Part shown: positions 41,138 to 50,529 of the stretch, piece after piece | How positions within the stretch are numbered: the stretch's first letter is position 1 | How the letters are laid out: every line of letters begins with the position of its first letter | DNA from: Chitinophagales bacterium | GTDB lineage: Bacteria; Bacteroidota; Bacteroidia; Chitinophagales; LD1 | DNA: 64,000 nucleotides | Direction: 5' to 3' | Assembly (NCBI GenBank): GCA_026129525.1 | Contig: JAHCHW010000007.1 | Location: forward strand, 1-64,000 | The notes under the pieces: model-generated | Database searches by the model: none | The model's input: only the letters and a program-made list of their open reading frames with translations | Told to the model about the DNA's origin: nothing | Made by a program: the position numbers and the translations under genes

Positions 41138-42943
41138 TTAGTTGAGTTGCGCTTTCTGTGCAGCCACTCTTTTTTGTATGTCGTCTAATTCACCTTTCGG
41201 AATAGCAGCTATCAGTTTTTGGGTGTATTCGCGTTGCGGGTTGTTGTAAATATCATCGCTGTAGCCCATTTCTTCTACCTTACCTTTGTTCATTACCACC
41301 ATGCGATCGCTCATGAATTTCACTACCGATAAATCGTGGGAGATAAAAATGTAGGTAAACTTAAATTCTTCTCGCAGTTGAATAAGCAGGTTAAGCACTT
41401 GTGCCTGCACCGATACATCGAGTGCCGATACCGATTCATCGCATATAATAAACTTGGGGTTAAGTGCCAAAGCGCGCGCTATGCAAATACGCTGGCGTTG
41501 CCCTCCGCTAAACTCGTGCGGATAGCGGTTAAAATGTTCGGGGCGCATGTTCACCTTCGCCAGCAGTTCCAATACTTTTTCTTTTCGTTCTTTTTCATTG
41601 GCATGTATACCGTGAACAGTCATCGGCTCCATAATGGCATTGCCGATAGTGATACGCGGATTAAGCGATGAGTAAGGGTCCTGAAAAATAATCTGCATGT
41701 TTTCACGCATCAGTTTCATGTCCTGTTGGTTCAGGTCCAGAATGCTTTTGCCATCGAAAATAATTTCACCGCCATGGGCAGGCACTAAACGCAGAATGGT
41801 TCTGCCTAAAGTAGTTTTTCCGCAGCCCGACTCGCCTACTAAGCCAAGTGTTTCGCCTTCGTGTACATCAAAACTTACATCATCTACGGCTTTTACATAA
41901 TCAAGCGTTTTGCCGAAAAAGTTTTTGCTTGTAGGAAACCATGTTTGAATGTTTTTGAGTTGCAGTATAGGTTTACCGGTAAGTATTTTTTCTCTGCGTG
42001 CAAGTGTTTCGCTTTCGTTTACTATAACGGCATTAATGGCATCGGCAACCGAAGTGCCCTTTTCAATTATCTCACCCTTTTCGTTTTCATCCATAAAGTC
42101 AACCACGGTAGGCAGTTTGCGCAGGCGCTTGCCGAGTGGCGGGCGGCAGGCTAACAAACTGCGTGTATAAGGGTGTTGCGGATTGCTGAAAATTTCGAGC
42201 ACTGTTCCCTGCTCAACAATCTTTCCTTTATACATTACCAGTACACGGTCGGCAACTTCGGCAATTACACCCAAATCGTGGGTAATAAACATTATGGAAC
42301 TATCAATTTCGCCTTTCAGTTGCGCCATTAAATCCAGAATGGTTTTCTGCACGGTAACATCCAATGCGGTGGTCGGCTCATCGGCAATTAGAATGGAAGG
42401 GTTACAACTCATTGCCATGGCAATCATTACCCGTTGTTTTTGCCCGCCCGAAAGTTGGTGCGGATAAGCATCTAAAATGCGCTGCGGATTGGGCAAGCGA
42501 ACTTTTTCAAACATACTTAGCGTAATGTTCTGAGCTTCTTTTTTGCTCACCTTTTGGTGCAGCATAATGGCTTCCATTACCTGATTGCCGCAGGTAAATA
42601 CAGGGTTAAGCGAAGTCATCGGCTCCTGAAAAATCATGGCAATTTCGTTGCCGCGATAGTGCCGCATTTCTTCTTCGTTCAATTTGGTAAGGTCAACCGG
42701 GTTGCCGTTTTTAGGGTGGAAGATTATTTCGCCCGAAGCAATTTTGCCCGGAGGGTTGGGTATTAACCGCATTACCGAAAGCGAGGTAACCGATTTGCCC
42801 GAGCCCGATTCGCCCACTATACCGATGGTTTCTCCACGGTTAAGCGTAAAGCTGATGTCGTTTACGGCTTTTACAATGCCGTCATCGGTTTTAAACTCGG
42901 TAACTAAGTTGCGAACGTCTAATAAAAGTTTGCTTTGGCTCAT
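41138..42943 (-). CDS. fused oligopeptide-type ABC transporter ATPase (DppD-DppF-like)
   Basis: 601 residues made of two complete ATPase domains. First (about 5-270): Walker A GESGSGKS, signature LSGGQKQRVMIAMAM, LIADEPTTALDVTVQ, then the oligopeptide-type C-terminal segment QHPYTRSLLACRPPLGKRLR. Second (about 325-580): GESGCGKTTLGR, FSGGQRQRICIARAL, ICDESVSALDVSVQ, QREYTQKLIAAIPKG. The fused DppD/DppF arrangement, as in GsiA or YejF, powers import of peptides or similar solutes. No permease or binding protein is next to it, so its membrane partners must lie elsewhere. Confidence 0.92.
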   Translation of the reverse strand: MSQSKLLLDVRNLVTEFKTDDGIVKAVNDISFTLNRGETIGIVGESGSGKSVTSLSVMRLIPNPPGKIASGEIIFHPKNGNPVDLTKLNEEEMRHYRGNEIAMIFQEPMTSLNPVFTCGNQVMEAIMLHQKVSKKEAQNITLSMFEKVRLPNPQRILDAYPHQLSGGQKQRVMIAMAMSCNPSILIADEPTTALDVTVQKTILDLMAQLKGEIDSSIMFITHDLGVIAEVADRVLVMYKGKIVEQGTVLEIFSNPQHPYTRSLLACRPPLGKRLRKLPTVVDFMDENEKGEIIEKGTSVADAINAVIVNESETLARREKILTGKPILQLKNIQTWFPTSKNFFGKTLDYVKAVDDVSFDVHEGETLGLVGESGCGKTTLGRTILRLVPAHGGEIIFDGKSILDLNQQDMKLMRENMQIIFQDPYSSLNPRITIGNAIMEPMTVHGIHANEKERKEKVLELLAKVNMRPEHFNRYPHEFSGGQRQRICIARALALNPKFIICDESVSALDVSVQAQVLNLLIQLREEFKFTYIFISHDLSVVKFMSDRMVVMNKGKVEEMGYSDDIYNNPQREYTQKLIAAIPKGELDDIQKRVAAQKAQLN

Positions 42944-43030
42944 GGGCGTTTCCCTCTGTTTCTTCTAAGGCGGCTAAAAATATTCTTTAATCAATACTTT
43001 GCAAAAGAGGGATGCATAGCTCTCCGGCAG

Positions 43031-43669
43031 CTATTTCCATCCCTCCGGATTCTTATACCACTCTGTAAGCGTGTCCTTGTCGGCAGCTTTAATGTAATCC
43101 TGCTTGAGCGCAACTTCCAGCAGGGTAGGATAATCCGAGAGTGTAAAAAACTTACACTTGGCATTTTCAAAAGCTGTTACCGATTTCTCGAAACCATAGG
43201 TAAATATGGCACCAAGCCCCAATACCTCACCGCCTGCTTCGCGTATGGCTTCTACGGCTTTCAACGAACTGCCTCCGGTTGAAATAAGGTCTTCAATCAC
43301 CACTACTTTTTGTCCTTTATCCAACTTACCTTCAATTTGGTTGGTTAAGCCATGCCCTTTGGGTTTATCGCGCACATAAATGAATGGTTTGTTCAGCACA
43401 TCGGCTACCAATGCTCCGTGCGGTATGCCTGCGGTTGCCACTCCGGCAATTACATGGCAGCCTTTAAAATCTTCCGATACTACATCGGCAAACGAATTTT
43501 TTATGAAGGTTCGCACCTTGGGGTAAGAGAGTGTTTTGCGATTGTCGCAGTAAATTGGGCTTTTTAATCCGCTTGCCCAGGTGAAAGGTTCCGAAGGGTT
43601 TAGCACCACGGCTTTAATTTCAAGCAGGTATTCCGCAACTTCGCGGGCTATTACGTTGTTATAGATCAT
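43031..43669 (-). CDS. pyrE: orotate phosphoribosyltransferase
   Basis: 212 residues. PRPP-binding motif VVVIEDLISTGGSSLKAVEA, substrate regions PFTWASGLKSPIYCDNR and VIAGVATAGIPHGALVADVL, and FIYVRDKPKGHGLTNQIEG are all PyrE hallmarks. It converts orotate and PRPP to OMP in pyrimidine synthesis. Its ATG and the ATG of the divergent NUDIX gene are separated by a single base pair, so each promoter must lie inside the other gene. Confidence 0.96.
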   Translation of the reverse strand: MIYNNVIAREVAEYLLEIKAVVLNPSEPFTWASGLKSPIYCDNRKTLSYPKVRTFIKNSFADVVSEDFKGCHVIAGVATAGIPHGALVADVLNKPFIYVRDKPKGHGLTNQIEGKLDKGQKVVVIEDLISTGGSSLKAVEAIREAGGEVLGLGAIFTYGFEKSVTAFENAKCKFFTLSDYPTLLEVALKQDYIKAADKDTLTEWYKNPEGWK

Positions 43670-43670
43670 T

Positions 43671-44294
43671 ATGCGTTCCGATTATAAAATTTATTTCAAT
43701 GATTCCTTCTTGCTGATGACTGCCACGCGCCCGCAAATGAAAGAAAAATTTGCCGTGGTGCTGGAAACTGAATCCGATATCAATGCTTTTCTCAACAATC
43801 CTCATATCCTTTTCGATGGAAGTACAAATGCCCCAGTATTGTTACTCAGCGAAAAGCCGGGTGATTGTATTTGCCGCCTCATGGATAAAGTGGAGATTGT
43901 TATTGCCGGTGGGGGGATTGTATTTAATGAGCGCGATGAACTTCTCCTGATTTTCCGCAGAGGCAAATGGGATTTACCCAAAGGCAAAATTGAACTCAAT
44001 GAAAAGATAAGGGATGGAGCCGTGCGCGAAGTGGAAGAAGAAACAGGTGTAAAAATTGCCGAAACGGAACCGAAACCTATTACCACTTATCATGCCTATA
44101 CCCTTAAAGGCAAAAACTGCCTTAAACAAACCGAATGGTATGTAATGAAGGCACAACCTGCTCAATTGAATCTTGTTCCGCAAACCGAAGAAGACATAGA
44201 ACAAGTAACATGGGTGCCTCGAACACAACTGAAAAATTACTGCGAAGGTTGCTATCCGCTTATATGGGATTTGATTGAGCGGTATGTGCTATAG
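43671..44294 (+). CDS. NUDIX hydrolase
   Basis: 207 residues. An N-terminal domain of about 75 residues (YKIYFNDSFLLMTATRPQMK) precedes a NUDIX domain with the complete box GKIELNEKIRDGAVREVEEE-TGV (GX5EX7REVEEETGV) and the strand KWDLPKG before it. Substrate class cannot be fixed from motifs; the N-terminal extension is shared by a Bacteroidota subgroup. Divergent from pyrE with start codons one base pair apart. Confidence 0.9.
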   Translation: MRSDYKIYFNDSFLLMTATRPQMKEKFAVVLETESDINAFLNNPHILFDGSTNAPVLLLSEKPGDCICRLMDKVEIVIAGGGIVFNERDELLLIFRRGKWDLPKGKIELNEKIRDGAVREVEEETGVKIAETEPKPITTYHAYTLKGKNCLKQTEWYVMKAQPAQLNLVPQTEEDIEQVTWVPRTQLKNYCEGCYPLIWDLIERYVL

Positions 44295-44345
44295 GGTGTA
44301 TAGCTTACAAAAAAGTTTACAGATTCTGAACTAATTCCTCAGCTG

Positions 44346-45287
44346 TTAAAATTGCTCCAGCAACTTTATGCGATCTTCAATAGGCGGGTGAGTGGCAAAC
44401 AAACTGCCGAAGGCTGTAGCAATACCCTGTTGAGGTTCTTTGGGGTGCTCAATAAATAGCTGCGCCACATCATCGCGTTCCACAGCTTCAATGCGCGGAT
44501 CTTTTGAAATTTTTCGTAAAGCGGAGGCGAGTGCCAAAGGCTTTTTGGTCATTTCGGCCGCACCGGCATCGGCCATGTATTCCCGCTTGCGCGAAATGGC
44601 AAAACGAAATAGTATTGAAATGAGATACCCCACTACTGCCAATACTAAAATCAATAAAATGGCAGCAACGGCTCCTCCCTTTTTGTCGCTGCTGCTGCTT
44701 CTGCGTCCGCCTCGCAGCAGTGTGCGGAAAGCCATTTCGGAAACAAAAGCAAAAATGCCTACGAAGATAATAGACACAATAAGCAGGCGCACATCGCGGT
44801 TGCGGATGTGCATGAGTTCGTGAGCAATTACGCCTTCCAGTTCTTCATCGTTCAGTTTATTGATAATGCCGCGCGATAGCGTAACAGTGTATGTTCGCTC
44901 GTTAATGCCGCTGGCAAAGGCGTTCAGCGAATCATCATCAATCACATTTATCTTAGGGAGGCTTATGCCGCGCGAAATGCAGAGGTTTTCTACCAAATTG
45001 TAAACTCGTTTGTTCTCTTTTCTTTCCAACGAATGCGAGCCGGTGGCGCGTTCAATCATTTTTGTGTGAAAGAACCACGCGATGGTAAACCACACGAGCA
45101 CTGCTAAAACCACCATGGGCGCTGCACCAAGAAATGCTTCGTTGACGGCATCAATGCCTTCATCTATACCGAGGAAAAAGAAGAAAAGCCACACCAGTAC
45201 CAGCATCAGTGCCGGAAAACCAATCAGCAGCAAAAACGAACGGGTGTTGTTTTGCCGTATCTGTGTTTGTAAGCCAATGTATTTCAT
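44346..45287 (-). CDS. htpX: M48 family zinc metalloprotease HtpX
   Basis: 313 residues. Two N-terminal membrane helices (about 18-40, 55-73), zinc site HELMHIRNRD (His156, Glu157, His160), two further helices (about 163-187, 205-228), and the third ligand region SRKREYMADAGAAEMT. It should degrade damaged inner-membrane proteins. 12 bp after lemA, a frequent gene pair. Confidence 0.92.
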   Translation of the reverse strand: MKYIGLQTQIRQNNTRSFLLLIGFPALMLVLVWLFFFFLGIDEGIDAVNEAFLGAAPMVVLAVLVWFTIAWFFHTKMIERATGSHSLERKENKRVYNLVENLCISRGISLPKINVIDDDSLNAFASGINERTYTVTLSRGIINKLNDEELEGVIAHELMHIRNRDVRLLIVSIIFVGIFAFVSEMAFRTLLRGGRRSSSSDKKGGAVAAILLILVLAVVGYLISILFRFAISRKREYMADAGAAEMTKKPLALASALRKISKDPRIEAVERDDVAQLFIEHPKEPQQGIATAFGSLFATHPPIEDRIKLLEQF

Positions 45288-45299
45288 CAGCCGGTGGCG

Positions 45300-45875
45300 T
45301 TAATCGAATTTTACCTTGGGTGCTTCGTCTAAGCGTTCGCGTTGTTCGCTGCCTAAGTCGAACATGGTTTCGCGCTTAAAGTTGAACATACCGGCAATTA
45401 TGTTGGCAGGGAATACTTCAATAGAAGTGTTGTATTCTTTGGTTGCCGAGTTGAAAAATCTGCGCGATGCTGCCAGTTTGTTTTCAATGTCGGAAATTTC
45501 TTCCTGCAGATGTTTAAAGTTTTGGTTGGCTTTTAAATCGGGGTAGGCTTCAACGGCCACTCTTAAACCTTGCAATGCAGAGGTTAGTTGCTGTTCGGCA
45601 GCAATCTTGCTGTCAATACTTCCGGCACGCATGGCGTTGGTGCGGGCTTCGGTTACTTTGGTAAGCACGCCTTCTTCGTGCTTCATGTAGCCTTTAACTG
45701 AATCTACTAATTGAGGAATTAAATCGTGGCGTTGCTTGAGTTGCACATCAATGTCGGCAAATGCGTTTTCGCGGTGGTTGCGAAGCGAAATAATGCGGTT
45801 GTAAAGCGATATGATGTAAACTACTATAAGCGCTGCTATGCCTGCTAAAATCAGAATACCTGTCATGTGTTTCAT
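45300..45875 (-). CDS. lemA: LemA family protein
   Basis: 191 residues: one N-terminal helix (about 5-25), then the helical LemA core with NRIISLRNHRENAFADIDVQ, LKQRHDLIPQLVDSVKGYMK, RVAVEAYPDLKANQNFKHLQ and SRRFFNSATKEYNTSIEVFP. The short N-terminus is outside and the helical part inside by family topology. The function is not settled; the lemA-htpX pair suggests a role in envelope quality control. Confidence 0.93.
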   Translation of the reverse strand: MKHMTGILILAGIAALIVVYIISLYNRIISLRNHRENAFADIDVQLKQRHDLIPQLVDSVKGYMKHEEGVLTKVTEARTNAMRAGSIDSKIAAEQQLTSALQGLRVAVEAYPDLKANQNFKHLQEEISDIENKLAASRRFFNSATKEYNTSIEVFPANIIAGMFNFKRETMFDLGSEQRERLDEAPKVKFD

Positions 45876-45975
45876 TTTTGGTGTGTGTAATGATACAAAG
45901 TAAAATGTTTTTGAGGGGAAGTATGTTTTTAAACTATGGATAAAGGGGGTGAGTGTGAATTTTCTTAAAACGTGT

Positions 45976-47007
45976 TTAACCTGCCTCCACCGCGCGCTTT
46001 ACTATGTTTACATAATTCTTCTCCAATGCGCCTGTGTTATAGAACCCTCTTGTAAGCAACAGTTGGTGCATATAGGGTAAGTTGTACGAAGGCGCACCCA
46101 TGCACAGATGGTGCTCGGCATGGTAGTTTACGTTATGCGGAGCAAACAACATTCGCTCAATAAAATTGGCATAAGTGGTCCGAGTATTTTTAAGCGGGTC
46201 AGTGCGGTCGTCCACCATGCTGTGCTCTGCCATAGAACGCACCCTAAGCGAAAAATTGTTGGTGGTAAGCAACGCACCAATCCAAAGCAAATACAACCAT
46301 GGCTCGCCAAAGGCATATAAAACACCAAACAAAACTGCATTGGCCGATACAGGGCCGGCAAAATTTTTTACAGCAGTGGTAAGTATAGTAAACAGCGATT
46401 TTCCTTGTAGAGGCAGCCATTCAACTTTGCCGTTCAACGAATATTTTAGAATTCCCAATTGCATAAGCCATACAGCTGAGTTGCTCTTAACGCCCGTAAG
46501 TCCGAAAAAATCGCGGATAAACTTTCGTAGCATACTCATTCCCGAAGTAGGATAGCCTGTGGTAAGCGGTACATCGGGGTCGTTATCTAAGCCTGTGTTA
46601 ATATGGTGCTGAATGTGATATGGGCGGTATTTGTCCACATCATGAAAAATCGGATAAGCGCCTAACCAGTTTCCCACGAAACGATTAATGGTGCGCGAAG
46701 TAAACATGCTTTCGTGGCTGCAATCGTGCAGAATAATGGCACAGGCAAGTTGCTTTCCTCCCAATATAAAAAGTGCAATAATGATGGTAAAGGGATTAGT
46801 CCACAAACCTGCGATTGTAAAGGCAAAAGCAATCCAACCCCATGTATGCAAAATTTCAAGTGTTGCTTTTAGATTGCTTTTTTCCATCACCACTTTTATT
46901 TCATCGCTACTTAAATACTGATGAAGCGTTTTGTTATACCACTTTAAATGATTTTCGCTCATGCGGGCTAAGTTAGGTTGTTTTTGAAACTCAATTGATG
47001 TGGTCAA
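45976..47007 (-). CDS. membrane fatty acid desaturase
   Basis: 343 residues. Three histidine boxes of the di-iron desaturase family: HDCSHESMFTSRTINRFVGN, HIQHHINTGLDNDPD and HNVNYHAEHHLCMGAP, with paired membrane helices between them (WGWIAFAFTIAGLW; NPFTIIIALFILGG). It would insert a double bond in acyl chains of membrane lipids, using ferredoxin- or cytochrome-supplied electrons. Regiospecificity cannot be read. Stands alone between lemA and a divergent kinase-fold gene. Confidence 0.9.
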   Translation of the reverse strand: MTTSIEFQKQPNLARMSENHLKWYNKTLHQYLSSDEIKVVMEKSNLKATLEILHTWGWIAFAFTIAGLWTNPFTIIIALFILGGKQLACAIILHDCSHESMFTSRTINRFVGNWLGAYPIFHDVDKYRPYHIQHHINTGLDNDPDVPLTTGYPTSGMSMLRKFIRDFFGLTGVKSNSAVWLMQLGILKYSLNGKVEWLPLQGKSLFTILTTAVKNFAGPVSANAVLFGVLYAFGEPWLYLLWIGALLTTNNFSLRVRSMAEHSMVDDRTDPLKNTRTTYANFIERMLFAPHNVNYHAEHHLCMGAPSYNLPYMHQLLLTRGFYNTGALEKNYVNIVKRAVEAG

Positions 47008-47149
47008 TTTCTTAAATCGCTTGTATGGAGCTTTTTCGGGTAATGTAACTATGGGAGGCTGCTTAAAGAATCAGATATTTTTCGATATAGATTAAAACTC
47101 TTAAACTTGAAACCATAAACCTATTGCTTTGAACAATTTGCAAGCCGAT

Positions 47150-48190
47150 ATGCCTTCAGGCATCCGAACAGGAGAGGAACTTCAAATTCTTCAGTTAAAT
47201 AATTACCTGAAGGAACATGCTCCGCAGGTGGGCGAAGTGCTCGGTGTTATGCAATTTCCGGGAGGGTTTTCAAATCTTACCTATTGCCTTAAAACAAATG
47301 GTAAGGAATTAGTACTAAGGCGCCCCCCTTTTGGTGCCAATATAAAATCTGCCCATGATATGGGCAGGGAGTTTAAAGTGCTTTCGCTGTTAAAGCCTTG
47401 CTACGATAAAGTTCCAACACCAATTATCTATTGCGAAGATGAAGATGTTTTAGGTGCTCCGTTTTACATAATGGAGAGGATAGAAGGTGTTATTCTTCGA
47501 GCCGCTAATGTTTCTAAACTTAGGTTAACCCCTGAAACATTGAACGAAACCTCCAAAGCGTTGGTTGATAATTTGGCAACATTACACAGGTTAGATATTC
47601 ATTCTACAGGATTGATACAATTAGGTAAACCGGAAGGATATGTGCAAAGACAAGTGGATGGATGGGTGAAACGGTACTATACAGCAGAAACCGATAAAAT
47701 TGACTCTATGGATTCGGTGGCTGCATGGATGAAATACAATATTCCACAAAGCGCGAATGCTGCATTCTTACATAACGATTACAAGTATGATAATGTAGTG
47801 TTGAATCCGAATAATCTATCAGAAATTACAGGAGTACTTGATTGGGAAATGAGTACGGTTGGCGACCCTTTAATGGATTTAGGGGCAGCGTTAGCGTACT
47901 GGAGCGAGGCGAACGATGCTGCCGAAATAAAATTTTTTAACCTTACATGGCTACCCGGCAACCTTACTAAGCAGGAAGCAGCAGAACGCTATGCGGAGCG
48001 AAGCGGACAAGACATTTCGAAACTTTTGTTCTACTATGTTTTCGGGTTGTATAAAAATGCGGTGATTGTTCAGCAGATATACGCCCGCTGGAAAGCCGGA
48101 CATACTAAAGATTCCCGTTTTGGACAATTATTGCCGGTGGTAAAGGCTTTAGGAATAAAAGCAGCGGCAGCTTTGGATAAAGGTTGGTGA
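47150..48190 (+). CDS. aminoglycoside-phosphotransferase-fold family protein (ACAD10-like)
   Basis: 346 residues from ATG 47150; a TTG seven codons upstream (47129) is an alternative. APH kinase fold: FPGGFSNLTYCLKTNGKELV, LRRPPFG, MERIEGVILRAANV, catalytic loop FLHNDYKYDNVVLNPNNLSE and metal-binding VLDWEMSTVGDPLMDLGAAL. This subgroup resembles the kinase-like domain of ACAD10, linked to 4-hydroxy acyl-CoA breakdown, rather than antibiotic resistance. Convergent with the next gene. Confidence 0.88.
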   Translation: MPSGIRTGEELQILQLNNYLKEHAPQVGEVLGVMQFPGGFSNLTYCLKTNGKELVLRRPPFGANIKSAHDMGREFKVLSLLKPCYDKVPTPIIYCEDEDVLGAPFYIMERIEGVILRAANVSKLRLTPETLNETSKALVDNLATLHRLDIHSTGLIQLGKPEGYVQRQVDGWVKRYYTAETDKIDSMDSVAAWMKYNIPQSANAAFLHNDYKYDNVVLNPNNLSEITGVLDWEMSTVGDPLMDLGAALAYWSEANDAAEIKFFNLTWLPGNLTKQEAAERYAERSGQDISKLLFYYVFGLYKNAVIVQQIYARWKAGHTKDSRFGQLLPVVKALGIKAAAALDKGW

Positions 48191-48210
48191 AGATGTGCGC
48201 ACCATATTCC

Positions 48211-50526
48211 TTATTTTCCGGTTACTTCCTGATATTTCTTCAAATACTCATCGGCAAGTTTTGTATTACCCTTGTTGCGGTAACTTACGCTAAGGTTCAT
48301 GTACGCGGCAGGGTATTTCGGGTTCAATTCAATAAGTTTTTCCGAAGCGGCAATGGCTTCATCAAATCTTCCGTTTAAACCGTAAGCCACACCTAAATCT
48401 TCCCAATACAACTCAACTTTCGGATTTAGCTCTACCGCTTTCTTTAAATACTCAATTGCCACCGGAAGATTTCCGCCCACCTTTCCGAACGAAGTTCCTA
48501 CCTGGTAGTAATCGTGTGCTTCTATTTTCTTTAGTTCATTACCGCGCTGCAACCAGTAGGCAGTAGAATCGGGTTGATTAATTTTTGCATAAGCCTGAGC
48601 CAACAAATAGCGTATTTCCATCTGCTCGGGTTTCATTTCAAGTGCTTTCAGCAAATTGTCTTTTGCTTTTGCTCCGTTGTTGGCATCGTTATAAACCACT
48701 CCTAAGTTGAAGTAAGCATCGTAATAACCGCCTACTCGGTAAGCAGCCGCTTTTTCGTAAATAGGTATTACATCTTCTGCTTTGTGGTCACGCTTATACA
48801 TAGCGTTGCCCATAAGCAACCATGCGTTCGAATGGGTTGGATAGATACGCACCGCTTCCCGCAAATGGTAAATAGATGAATCGAGCAGCAGGCGCACAAT
48901 CATACTGTCCGGAAGGTTCACAATAGCATTCAGTTCGGCTTCCGACTTTTTGCCTTGGCTTAGGTCATCAAAAATGGTTTTAATAACCCCGCTGTCGCGG
49001 AAAAGCGTAATGTTGGCACTGGCGGCTTTTGTTAAATCGCCACCTACCGAAGTTTGAATTTTCGCTGAGTTAGGGCTGTGTGCCACATCTCTGCGGAAAA
49101 GCGTAAAACTATCCATCCAGTCTGTATTGCGCGTATAAGTTTTTACCGAATACAACGAAAGAATAAGCACCAGCACACCCATTGCCACTTTGGGCGATTT
49201 AATGTAATGCACAATTAAGTATGCCAGCACAATACAAAACCCCAGTGAACTCATGTAAATAAAACGTTCGTTCATCAATACCCCTACTGTAAACAATAAG
49301 TTGCTCACCACCGAAAAAGTGATGAAATAAAACAGGATGCCGTAAGCAGGAACACTCTTCTTTTTAAAATTCAGTAAGGCATACATTACCAATGCGGCAT
49401 TCAGTACAAACGATAACACAAACAAACCATTGCCGGCATCTACATAAGGTATTTGGTTGAAGTAGTAATCGTGCGTAAGCGGATGCGGAAACACCAGCAA
49501 CTTAAAGTAGTACAAAAAAGTAAGTACCGAGGTGGCAAAACGCTGCGAGCCGGTGGCTAACAAAAAAGGGTTGTTGAGAATTTCGGGAGAATCTTGCGTA
49601 ATGCCTGCCTGTGTATAAGCCGAGCGCAATGCCAGAAAAACAGCAAAAGGAACAAGGTAGGCGCCAACGGTAACCACATAATCCCTCACTTTGGCTTTCG
49701 TAAAAAAGTAAAACGTAAGCGGAATAACGGCAAAAAACGTAACCGCATTTTCTTTCGATAGCAAGGCAACAAAGTAGATGAGTGTTCCCCAAACAATATG
49801 CGCCACGTTTTGCGTACGTACGTAGCGTATAGCGGCATACAAAGCCAGCAGAGAAAACAACATACACATTATCTCATCGCGCCCTTTAATGTTGGCAACT
49901 GCTTCGGTATGTATCGGGTGTGCTGCATACAGCATGGCCACTATAAAAGGGATGCCAATAAAAAACGGCTTATCTTTTTTGGCAGGAAACATTTGCAGCA
50001 ACACGATGTACAGCACTAAGCAAGTTGCCGCAAACAAAAGTATATTGATAAGGTGGCTCAGAAACGGATTCAGATAGGGGTCGTTATCCGTCATAATAAT
50101 ATTCTTGTCATCAATTATCTCGCGCTTATCGCCACGGGCTTTACGCACTAATTCGTATTCAATAGAAAGTGTAACCATACTCAACGGGCGGTAACGTCCA
50201 CCGCTTACAAGTTTGGCACCGCGCTCCCCGAAAAAGCCTTCGAACATATCATGCGTAAAATGGTCTTTAATACCTCCGAAACCTTTTTTAGTGTAGGTGT
50301 TGTCGGTTACCACAATGGTATCGTCAATGGCGTATTTGTTCCAAAGTGTGTTGGCATAAATGGCAAACGAAAAAACAAAGATGATGAGGTAAGGAACAAA
50401 AGGGGGAAACTGAACAGCAGTTGTTGTTGCTGTTACTTTAGGCTTTTCTACTACCACAGCCTGAACTGTCTGTTGTTGCTTTTTCTGCTTTGCCACACCC
50501 AAAATTTTTGCGTGCAAAGTAAACAA
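48211..50526 (-). CDS. GT-C/TMTC-like membrane protein with C-terminal TPRs
   Basis: 771 residues. After a lysine/glutamine-rich cytoplasmic start come about 10-12 membrane helices (about 45-480), with an early acidic loop KYAIDDTIVVTDN, and GGRYRPLSMVTLSIEYE, both typical of the TMTC/O-mannosyltransferase-like GT-C superfamily. The C-terminal third (about 560-765) is TPRs: AWLLMGNAMYKRDHKAEDVI, YDAYFNLGVVYNDANNGAKA, VELYWEDLGVAYGLNGRFDE. It may transfer a sugar from a lipid carrier to proteins, but bacterial members of this layout are uncharacterised. It begins 3 bp after the YdjM-like gene ends. Confidence 0.8.
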   Translation of the reverse strand: MFTLHAKILGVAKQKKQQQTVQAVVVEKPKVTATTTAVQFPPFVPYLIIFVFSFAIYANTLWNKYAIDDTIVVTDNTYTKKGFGGIKDHFTHDMFEGFFGERGAKLVSGGRYRPLSMVTLSIEYELVRKARGDKREIIDDKNIIMTDNDPYLNPFLSHLINILLFAATCLVLYIVLLQMFPAKKDKPFFIGIPFIVAMLYAAHPIHTEAVANIKGRDEIMCMLFSLLALYAAIRYVRTQNVAHIVWGTLIYFVALLSKENAVTFFAVIPLTFYFFTKAKVRDYVVTVGAYLVPFAVFLALRSAYTQAGITQDSPEILNNPFLLATGSQRFATSVLTFLYYFKLLVFPHPLTHDYYFNQIPYVDAGNGLFVLSFVLNAALVMYALLNFKKKSVPAYGILFYFITFSVVSNLLFTVGVLMNERFIYMSSLGFCIVLAYLIVHYIKSPKVAMGVLVLILSLYSVKTYTRNTDWMDSFTLFRRDVAHSPNSAKIQTSVGGDLTKAASANITLFRDSGVIKTIFDDLSQGKKSEAELNAIVNLPDSMIVRLLLDSSIYHLREAVRIYPTHSNAWLLMGNAMYKRDHKAEDVIPIYEKAAAYRVGGYYDAYFNLGVVYNDANNGAKAKDNLLKALEMKPEQMEIRYLLAQAYAKINQPDSTAYWLQRGNELKKIEAHDYYQVGTSFGKVGGNLPVAIEYLKKAVELNPKVELYWEDLGVAYGLNGRFDEAIAASEKLIELNPKYPAAYMNLSVSYRNKGNTKLADEYLKKYQEVTGK

Positions 50527-50529
50527 GTG

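Noticed and set aside
41138..42943. Frameshifted or chimeric pair of ABC genes
   Set aside because: The frame is open throughout with two complete ATPase domains and a normal linker; fused DppD-DppF proteins are common.
47150..48190. Aminoglycoside resistance gene
   Set aside because: The APH fold is shared by many kinases; motifs and length fit the ACAD10-like subgroup, with no resistance-gene context.
48190..48211. Terminator between convergent genes
   Set aside because: The 20-bp gap shows no stable hairpin or T-tract; likewise at 53957-53960 and 60605-60616.
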